Part shown: piece after piece, positions 50,292 through 64,000 of the stretch
How the letters are laid out: each line of letters opens with the position of its first letter
Numbering within the stretch: the stretch's first letter is position 1
DNA from: an uncultured Acidobacteriia bacterium
GTDB lineage: Bacteria > Acidobacteriota > Terriglobia > Bryobacterales > Bryobacteraceae
Direction: 5' to 3'
DNA length: 64,000 nucleotides
NCBI GenBank assembly: GCA_903909435.1
Contig: CAIVVT010000277.1
Location: 27,934 to 91,933, forward strand
Program-made: the position numbers and the translations under genes
The notes under the pieces: generated by a model
The model's database searches: none
Told to the model about the DNA's origin: nothing
What the model saw: only the letters and a program-made list of their open reading frames with translations

Positions 50292-51061
50292 TGATCCACC
50301 GGAACCAGTCCATCTCGAAGCCGCTGGTCCGGGAGCCGCTTTACCAGCAGCTCCACGAGGCCCTGCACGAGTTGCTGAGATCCGGCAGCTTCGCACGGGG
50401 TGAGCGGTTCCTCACAGAGCGGCAGATCTCGGAGCGATTCGGCGTCAGCCGCCCGACTGCGAACAAAGTTCTTTCCGGCCTGGTTTCCGAGGGTAGCCTC
50501 GAGTTTCGAAAAGGCGTAGGTACATTCGTACGCGGGGCATTGCTGGATTACGACATGCAATCCCTGGTGAGCTTCACCCGCAAGGCGAAGCAGGCTGGAA
50601 AGCGGCCATCGACAACTGTACTGGCGTTCCAAAAGGCCCTGGCCGCAAGCCTGCCACCCGACATCATGACGGCATTAGATCTCACGGAGAACGAACCGGT
50701 GTTCTACATGGAACGTCTGCGACTGGCCGACGGCCTCCCGATGATCCACGAGCGCAGATGGGTTCCCGCCACGTTGTGCCCTGATCTGAAGCAGCGCGAC
50801 CTGCTCGGATCGATCTACACCTATTGGTCTGAGCGCCTGGGGCTCGCGATCGGCGGCGCCGACCAGCTGATTCGCGCCGTCAACATCCGCGCGCCGGACT
50901 CAAAATTGCTCGGCGTCCGCTCTGGCGCGGCTGGATTCCTGCTCAGCGCCACGGGGTGCCTCACCGACGGGCGCCCACTCTGGGTGGAGCGAACGACCTA
51001 CCGCGGCGACGTCTACGAGTTCCATCACCAGCGTCCCGCGTCGGGCCGGCTGGTGCAATAG
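50291..51061 (+). CDS. GntR family transcriptional regulator (HutC/UTRA type)
   Basis: A 256-residue regulator. The N-terminal winged helix (about 15-82) has the GntR pattern PLYQQLHEALHELLRSGSF ... LTERQISERFGVSRPTANKVLSGL ... GVGTFV. The UTRA effector domain follows (about 95-245; YMERLRLADGLPMIHERRWVP, GCLTDGRPLWVERTTYRGDVYEF). HutC-type members bind small metabolites such as sugar phosphates. Overlap with deoC by one base suggests it senses a deoxynucleoside or sugar-phosphate intermediate and represses the operon, which is inference. It is followed by a strong hairpin and faces rpoC. Confidence 0.92.
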   Translation: MIHRNQSISKPLVREPLYQQLHEALHELLRSGSFARGERFLTERQISERFGVSRPTANKVLSGLVSEGSLEFRKGVGTFVRGALLDYDMQSLVSFTRKAKQAGKRPSTTVLAFQKALAASLPPDIMTALDLTENEPVFYMERLRLADGLPMIHERRWVPATLCPDLKQRDLLGSIYTYWSERLGLAIGGADQLIRAVNIRAPDSKLLGVRSGAAGFLLSATGCLTDGRPLWVERTTYRGDVYEFHHQRPASGRLVQ

Positions 51062-51063
51062 CA

Positions 51064-51093
51064 AAGAGGCCGGAGCTTGCGCCCCGGCCTCTT
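51064..51093. terminator. Bidirectional terminator between gntR and rpoC
   Basis: Perfect 10-bp arms AAGAGGCCGG (51064-51073) and CCGGCCTCTT (51084-51093) with a 10-base loop. It lies just after the gntR stop and 27 bases beyond the rpoC stop, so it can end both convergent transcripts. Confidence 0.75.
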
Positions 51094-51120
51094 GCGTTTC
51101 GGACCTTAGCCCAATAACAA

Positions 51121-55350
<4,230 letters not shown>

Positions 55351-55376
55351 GTTTGCCTCCTGTTCGTTCCGGATCC

Positions 55377-59720
<4,344 letters not shown>

Positions 59721-60054
59721 TCACCGCTCCTTCAGGAAGTTTCGACCGTACGTCCGGAACGCACGGGCGGGAACCTTCCCGCTTTCCGACTCCAACTACC
59801 AGGCCACGATGCCCGGCACGGCGGAGCCATTGCCGCGTCTACAGCTACTAGTTTCTTTGGGGAGGCCCGGCGCAGGAACGTCTGACACCAAGGGCTGAAT
59901 TCGGAGAGCGCCTGAGGTTGAGATGTTTAGACTTGTCGCCAGGACGGGGGTTAGCACACCCGGCACACAACGCGCACTGAAGGAGTACTCCGGCAATTTC
60001 TTCAGTCGCACAGAGGCAACAATCCTCAGCCCACAATCCAAACTCGATTGTTTC

Positions 60055-60084
60055 AGTCTAACAAACAGAGTACAAGTCAGTCAA
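60055..60084 (-). promoter_or_regulatory. Candidate rpoBC promoter
   Basis: On the minus strand TTGACT (60084-60079), an 18-base spacer, and TAGACT (60060-60055). The -35 matches consensus at five of six bases and the -10 at four of six. Transcription would begin near 60048, giving a leader of about 330 bases before rpoB. Confidence 0.55.
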
Positions 60085-60116
60085 AGTAACGTTTCACAGG
60101 GCAAACCGAAAGCTGA

Positions 60117-60135
60117 GCCGGGACATCGTCCCGGC
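60117..60135 (-). terminator. Hairpin between rplL and the rpoB promoter, possible attenuator
   Basis: Perfect 8-bp arms GCCGGGAC/GTCCCGGC with a 3-base loop. On the minus strand it is followed by TCAGCTTTCGGTTTG, a modest T-rich tail. A partial terminator at this place is known from the E. coli rplJL-rpoBC operon; here it is inferred. Confidence 0.5.
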
Positions 60136-60235
60136 CGCTCCGGCTCGCCCTGCTCAATTCTCTATTACTCGCCGCTCATTCCTCAGGATAGACCAGCGCG
60201 CGAGGACCGCCTACTGCAACACCATACCAGCGAGT

Positions 60236-60619
60236 CTACTTAACGTCGACCGTGGCTCCGGCGTCGACGAACTTCTTCTTGATCGTCTCAGCTTCTTCCT
60301 TGGTGATGCCTTCTTTGATCGGCTTCGGAGCAGCCTCGACCAAGTCCTTGGCCTCTTTCAGCCCCAGGCTGGTGACTTCACGCACGGCCTTGATCACGTT
60401 GATCTTATTCGCACCGAATGAAGTCAGGATCACCGTGAATTCGGTCTGTTCCTCGACCACAGCAGCGGCCGCTGCGCCACCGCCGGCCGGCGCAGCTACA
60501 GCTATTGAAGCAGCGGCGGCGCTAACGCCAAGTTTTTCCTCAAGCAGCTTCACCAGCTGAGAGGCCTCCAGGAGAGTTAAGCCCTGGATTTGATCAGCAA
60601 TCGCATTGATGTCAGCCAT
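60236..60619 (-). CDS. rplL: 50S ribosomal protein L7/L12
   Basis: The 127-residue stalk protein that recruits translation GTPases. It has an N-terminal dimerisation helix pair ([29 protein letters not shown]), an Ala/Gly-rich hinge (about 35-55), and the globular domain ([45 protein letters not shown] ...). Length and domain order are standard. It lies 75 bases after rplJ, the stalk base with which it binds. Confidence 0.98.
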   Translation of the reverse strand: MADINAIADQIQGLTLLEASQLVKLLEEKLGVSAAAASIAVAAPAGGGAAAAAVVEEQTEFTVILTSFGANKINVIKAVREVTSLGLKEAKDLVEAAPKPIKEGITKEEAETIKKKFVDAGATVDVK

Positions 60620-60694
60620 CGTTGTCCGTACTCCCTATCTAAAAATCGTGCTTATTTCGCTCCCGGGTCGAGGCGGTTCCAAGCCTGGGTCCAC

Positions 60695-61222
60695 CTAGGA
60701 GGAGAACTTGTTTTCTTTCACGCCCTGGTCAAGGACCACGGCTACGTTACGGCCCACGCCGCTAATTGCGCTCACCAATCGCTGTGCCGGTGCATTGATC
60801 AGGTACAGCAACTTGGCGTAAATCTGTTCCTTGGGCGGCATGTTCGCAAGATCCTGGATGTCGGCCAAATTGATGACCCGACCCTCCACGATGCCAGCCT
60901 TGAACACGAATGTTGCATTGGTCTTGGCGTACGCCGTCAGCGCCTTGCACAAAGCCACAGGATCGCCTTGGGTGTAAGCCACCGCCGACATACCCTTCAA
61001 GCCCTGCAGCGGAGCTTCCGAAGGAGTTCCCGCCGAGGCCTTTTCAGCAAGCGTGTTCTTGACCACATGGTACATTCCACCGGCGTGACGCACCGTCCTG
61101 CGCAATTCGTAATCCTGCGCAACGGTCAGCTTATTGAAACCGGTCACAAACACATTCGCCGATTCCTGCAAGGCCTTACGCAGCGCTTCCAGATCTTCTT
61201 GCTTGCGCTTTCTGTCTTTCAT
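60695..61222 (-). CDS. rplJ: 50S ribosomal protein L10
   Basis: The 175-residue stalk base protein, which binds 23S rRNA and several L7/L12 dimers. Recognisable parts are the N-terminal KxxxLEALRKALQESANVFVTGFNKLTV, then TLAEKA, and the C-terminal L7/L12-binding helix region. It lies 46 bases after rplA; that gap is too short for a large regulatory leader, so L10-type autoregulation, if present, must act on a longer transcript. Confidence 0.97.
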   Translation of the reverse strand: MKDRKRKQEDLEALRKALQESANVFVTGFNKLTVAQDYELRRTVRHAGGMYHVVKNTLAEKASAGTPSEAPLQGLKGMSAVAYTQGDPVALCKALTAYAKTNATFVFKAGIVEGRVINLADIQDLANMPPKEQIYAKLLYLINAPAQRLVSAISGVGRNVAVVLDQGVKENKFSS

Positions 61223-61268
61223 CGTCCTTATCCTGACTGCGGGTTCTTATGCGAAAAGCCTGCCGCCG

Positions 61269-61979
61269 CTAAACTACTGCCCGCAAATTGAAGGACGTAA
61301 CATCCAAATGGATGCCCGGCCCCATCGTCGAGCACAGCGTGACACTCTTCACGTACTTGCCTTTGGCTGCCGCCGGCTTGGCTTTCACAACGGCCTGGAT
61401 GAGCACACTCGCGTTTTCCAGCAGCTTCGGCGTGGAAAATCCAACCTTGCCGACCGGAGCGTGAATTACGCCCGTTTTATCGACGCGGAACTCGACTTTG
61501 CCAGCCTTGACTTCCTGAACGGCCTTCGCCACATCGACCGTCACTGTGCCGGTCTTCGGGTTCGGCATCAATCCGCGGGGGCCGAGAATCTTGCCGAGCC
61601 TGGCCAACGCACGCATCATGTCCGGTGTCGCGACCACCGCTTCGTAATCCAGCCAATTTTCCTGCTGGATCTTCGCCACCATTTCCTCGCCACCGGCAAA
61701 ATCCGCGCCCGCCTCTAAGGCTTCGCGGATTTTGTCGCCGGAGGCGATGACCAGCACACGCTTCGTCTTACCAAGTCCGTTCGGCAGTACGACGGTGCCG
61801 CGCACCATCTGGTCTGCGTGCTTCGGATCAACGCCCAGGCGCATATGCACCTCGACCGTCTCATCGAATTTCGTGAACTTGATCCTCTGGACGAGCGGAA
61901 CTGCTTCTTCGAGAGTGTAAGGCTTCGCCTCAACCTGAGACGATGCTGCTGCGTACTTTTTGCCTGGTTTTCTTGCCAT
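61269..61979 (-). CDS. rplA: 50S ribosomal protein L1
   Basis: The 236-residue L1, which forms the mobile stalk at the E site. The ATG at 61979 ([10 protein letters not shown]) follows TAGGAC; an upstream frame to 62204 overlaps rplK and is not used. Conserved segments: [60 protein letters not shown] and [13 protein letters not shown]. It is unusual in lying 191 bases after rplK. Confidence 0.97.
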   Translation of the reverse strand: MARKPGKKYAAASSQVEAKPYTLEEAVPLVQRIKFTKFDETVEVHMRLGVDPKHADQMVRGTVVLPNGLGKTKRVLVIASGDKIREALEAGADFAGGEEMVAKIQQENWLDYEAVVATPDMMRALARLGKILGPRGLMPNPKTGTVTVDVAKAVQEVKAGKVEFRVDKTGVIHAPVGKVGFSTPKLLENASVLIQAVVKAKPAAAKGKYVKSVTLCSTMGPGIHLDVTSFNLRAVV

Positions 61980-62103
61980 ATCGACTGGTCCTAACGGCCC
62001 CGGCACGTTCCAAAAATCGCTTTCGCGACGCTCGGAAGCCCAGAAGCCTCCCAATGCGAGGTTCTTAAAGACCTGAACTTCTACAATAACACTTCTTAGC
62101 GAG

Positions 62104-62122
62104 CGAGGCAAAACAAGCCTCG
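62104..62122 (-). promoter_or_regulatory. Hairpin in the rplK-rplA gap
   Basis: CGAGGC (62104-62109) and GCCTCG (62117-62122) with a 7-base loop, in the 191-base gap before rplA. It may be part of an L1-binding leader or an mRNA-processing site; both are inference. Confidence 0.3.
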
Positions 62123-62170
62123 TCCCGTTCCGACTGGTTCGGCAATCACTCGCCAAACGCCTGTTTACTG

Positions 62171-62602
62171 CTACTTGATGACTTCGACACCCATGCTGCG
62201 GCAAGCACCGCGAACCTGGGCCTTTACGCCTTCAATGTCGAACGAATTCAAATCCGGCATCTTGATCTTGGCTATTTCATCGATCTGCTCTTGCGAGATC
62301 TTACCAACTTTCGTTTTGTTGGGTTCTGCGCTGCCCTTGGCAAGGCTCAGCGCTTTCTTCACAAGGATCGCGACGGGCGGCGTTTTAGTGATGAACGTGA
62401 AAGACCTGTCATTGTAGATCGTGATCACCACAGGGATAATCAGACCTTCCTGGTCCTTGCCGGAGGTCTTGGCGTTGAACGCCTTGCAGAACTCCATAAT
62501 ATTGACGCCCTGGGGGCCGAGCGCCGTACCCACCGGGGGTGCTGGAGTTGCCTTCCCCGCCGGAATTTGCAGTTTTACAACTGCGTTTACCTTCTTTGCC
62601 AT
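62171..62602 (-). CDS. rplK: 50S ribosomal protein L11
   Basis: The 143-residue L11, which binds the GTPase centre of 23S rRNA. It has the typical [33 protein letters not shown] start, the [10 protein letters not shown] segment and the RNA-binding C-terminal domain ([22 protein letters not shown]). It lies 50 bases after nusG. Confidence 0.98.
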   Translation of the reverse strand: MAKKVNAVVKLQIPAGKATPAPPVGTALGPQGVNIMEFCKAFNAKTSGKDQEGLIIPVVITIYNDRSFTFITKTPPVAILVKKALSLAKGSAEPNKTKVGKISQEQIDEIAKIKMPDLNSFDIEGVKAQVRGACRSMGVEVIK

Positions 62603-62652
62603 GCTTCTATGCCTTCCGCTTCCAAATCCTGTTCAGCCGTTCGCGGGTACTC

Positions 62653-63312
62653 TTAGACAGATTTCTCCACCTGCAGGAAATCCAGTTCCACCGGTGTTGA
62701 ACGTCCAAAAATCGTCACCATCACCCGCAATGTGTTCCGCTCGGAATTGATCTCGTCTACCTTGCCGGAGAAGTTCGTGAAGGGCCCGTCGACGATGCCC
62801 ACAGTCTCATTCTTCTCGAACGTCAACTTCGGCCTCGGACGTTCAGCCGAACTCGCCTGACGGTAAAGGATGGAATTAACCTCGTCCGCGCTTAAAGGTA
62901 CCGGGGTATTCCCGCCGCCCACAAATCCCGTCACCCTCGGCGTGTTCTTCACCTGATGCCAGAGTTCGTCGTCCATAGCGATCTGTACCATCACATAACC
63001 GGGGTACAGCAGGCGCTTGCTGGTGACTTTCTTACCGTTTCTCAACTCCACGACCTCTTCGGTCGGAATGAGCACCTGGCCCACCTTGTCCATGAACCCG
63101 TAGGCCGAAGCACGCGCTTTCAGCGACTCAGCTACCTTGTTCTCAAAGCCTGAATACGTGTGGATGATGTACCAGTTCATGGCCGGGCCTTCCGGCGCGG
63201 CCGCTTCGACAGCCTCAACAACCGCTTCGGTCTCCACTTCACTCGCTGCTGGAGCTTCGGGGGCCGACTGGCCGTCTAGCTGATCTTCGTTGCTGAAGTC
63301 TATCTCGGACAT
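62653..63312 (-). CDS. nusG: Transcription termination/antitermination protein NusG
   Basis: A 219-residue NusG. The NGN domain begins at Met45 ([19 protein letters not shown]) and the C-terminal KOW domain at about 165 ([19 protein letters not shown]). Between them is [16 protein letters not shown]. The first 44 residues are an acidic, Ala/Glu-rich extension not found in E. coli NusG. The product couples RNA polymerase to Rho or the ribosome. It lies 54 bases after secE. Confidence 0.97.
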   Translation of the reverse strand: MSEIDFSNEDQLDGQSAPEAPAASEVETEAVVEAVEAAAPEGPAMNWYIIHTYSGFENKVAESLKARASAYGFMDKVGQVLIPTEEVVELRNGKKVTSKRLLYPGYVMVQIAMDDELWHQVKNTPRVTGFVGGGNTPVPLSADEVNSILYRQASSAERPRPKLTFEKNETVGIVDGPFTNFSGKVDEINSERNTLRVMVTIFGRSTPVELDFLQVEKSV

Positions 63313-63366
63313 CGCGTACCTGAGTCCTCACCAAGCCATGCCCGGCAGTTTGCCGGGCGACGGCTC

Positions 63367-63618
63367 TTACCTTGTCGCCAGCTTGTGAAAAACAACATTG
63401 ATGCTGTTGCCAAGCAGCGCGTCCACCAGCGCAAAGTACGCGGCGAACAGGAAAACGCTGATTATGACCACGGCCGTTGTAGCCTGCACCTGGGCCCGGG
63501 AGGGCCAAGTCACGCGGCGCATTTCAGCCTTCAACTCGTCAATGTACTCTCGAACGCCCTTTAGCCAGTTACCGAACTGGCCCAGAGGCTGAACCGCGTT
63601 TGTGGTCTGTGTAGCCAT
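63367..63618 (-). CDS. secE: Preprotein translocase subunit SecE
   Basis: An 83-residue SecE of the short, single-helix type. The amphipathic segment (YIDELKAEMRRVTWPSRAQV, about 25-44) with the conserved RRVTWPSR motif is followed by one membrane helix (about 47-70). It clamps SecY in the Sec channel. It sits between tRNA-Trp and nusG, its usual place. Confidence 0.96.
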   Translation of the reverse strand: MATQTTNAVQPLGQFGNWLKGVREYIDELKAEMRRVTWPSRAQVQATTAVVIISVFLFAAYFALVDALLGNSINVVFHKLATR

Positions 63619-63644
63619 CGTCCTTGCACCTATTCGAAATCAGT

Positions 63645-63718
63645 TGGCAGGGGGTGAGGGATTCGAACCCCCACTAGCGGTTTTGGAGACCGCAGGTCTA
63701 CCCTTAACCTAACCCCCT
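63645..63718 (-). tRNA. tRNA-Trp (CCA)
   Basis: A 74-base tRNA on the minus strand. The acceptor arm AGGGGGT/ACCCCCT pairs fully, the D-arm is GGTT/GACC, the anticodon stem GCGGT/ACCGC holds the loop CTCCAAA with anticodon CCA, and the T-arm GGGGG/CCCTC closes the TTCGAAT loop. The 3' CCA is encoded (63645-63647). Its position upstream of secE is the conserved bacterial order. Confidence 0.96.
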
Positions 63719-63869
63719 GTCCGGAGACTCCAAGTCTATCTTAGCGTAACTTACGCCGGAGCCCTAACTCGTCATTCCACCGCACACGGGCTCCAACCCC
63801 TAGCATGGTGCTCGTGACTACCGAACGATCGCATTCGTTCTGCCTGCGACCCGAATCATCCCGTCCAGG

Positions 63870-64000
63870 CTACGAAAGCACTTCCGTAACCGTGCCGGCG
63901 CCCACTGTGCGGCCACCCTCACGGATGGCGAACCGCAGGCCCTTGTCCATCGCGACCGGGGTAATCAGCTCCACCGTAATCGTCACGTTGTCGCCCGGCA
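63870..64000 (-). CDS. tuf: Elongation factor Tu (C-terminal part only)
   Basis: The last 43 codons of EF-Tu, which runs off the right edge of the window. The sequence [20 protein letters not shown], then [22 protein letters not shown] and TAG, matches the C-terminal domain III, which contacts tRNA and EF-Ts. It precedes tRNA-Trp and secE by about 150 bases. Confidence 0.95.
   Translation of the reverse strand, partial: PGDNVTITVELITPVAMDKGLRFAIREGGRTVGAGTVTEVLS

Larger units (their letters stand above)
59721..60235. other. rplL-rpoB intergenic region
   Basis: 515 bases on the path from rplL to rpoB. From the rplL side it holds a hairpin (60117-60135), a good promoter (60055-60084) and a second inverted repeat GCGGGAA-CC-TTCCCGC (59767-59782) in the rpoB leader about 46 bases before the ATG. 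No open frame looks coding. Confidence 0.6.

Overview
The window is a high-GC, gene-dense bacterial chromosome segment that looks like Acidobacteriota, most likely the Bryobacterales/Solibacter side. This is inferred from the gene families, not from rRNA. The clues are three proteins with the VWFA-related architecture typical of Acidobacteria, an Oar-like TonB-dependent receptor of about 1,200 residues, several CRTAC1/ASPIC-UnbV propeller proteins, a membrane-anchored HTH-like protein family common in that phylum, and a PEP-CTERM protein. No insertion sequence, prophage, CRISPR array or rRNA operon was seen.

Region 1 (1-7.5 kb) holds the end of a polyamine-type ABC importer operon (minus strand), a Tat-exported sugar-isomerase-like TIM barrel, a Tat-exported Gfo/Idh/MocA oxidoreductase, and a secreted protein combining a CxxCH heme motif, a PD40-type propeller and TPRs.

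Region 2 (7.7-28 kb) is the accessory core. Two VWA paralogues in opposite orientation (7.7-9.9 and 25.8-28.0 kb) bracket a locus of duplicated units: two copies each of two TPR protein families (A and B), three CRTAC1 propeller proteins, one Oar-like outer-membrane receptor, and a membrane-anchored HTH-like protein preceded by three 9-bp-spaced ACGTAT repeats. The order is A1>, C1>, <B1, B2>, C2>, A2>, <C3, <Oar, HTH>. All except the HTH protein carry export signals. I infer a cell-envelope binding and uptake (or secretion) apparatus that grew by segmental duplication. This is the best candidate for an undescribed system in the window.

Region 3 (28-38.6 kb) is regulation and nitrogen: a Crp/Fnr regulator, a receiver-only response regulator, a tail-anchored Ser/Thr kinase, a stand-alone RNA polymerase alpha-CTD-like protein, an Amt-family transporter with one twin histidine replaced, an amino-acid permease followed by a PP2C phosphatase, and a GlnD-like protein with altered catalytic residues.

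Region 4 (38.8-51 kb) is mixed: a GH2 glycosidase, a small membrane protein gene split by an in-frame TAG, a third VWA paralogue, an ECF sigma factor overlapping a small membrane protein, a PEP-CTERM protein, an Fpg/Nei glycosylase, two tandem PPK2 kinases, and an overlapping deoC-gntR pair.

Region 5 (51-64 kb, minus strand) is the core transcription/translation cluster in its classic order tuf, tRNA-Trp, secE, nusG, rplK, rplA, rplJ, rplL, rpoB, rpoC. RpoB has an unusual eight-cysteine insert, and a good promoter lies between rplL and rpoB.
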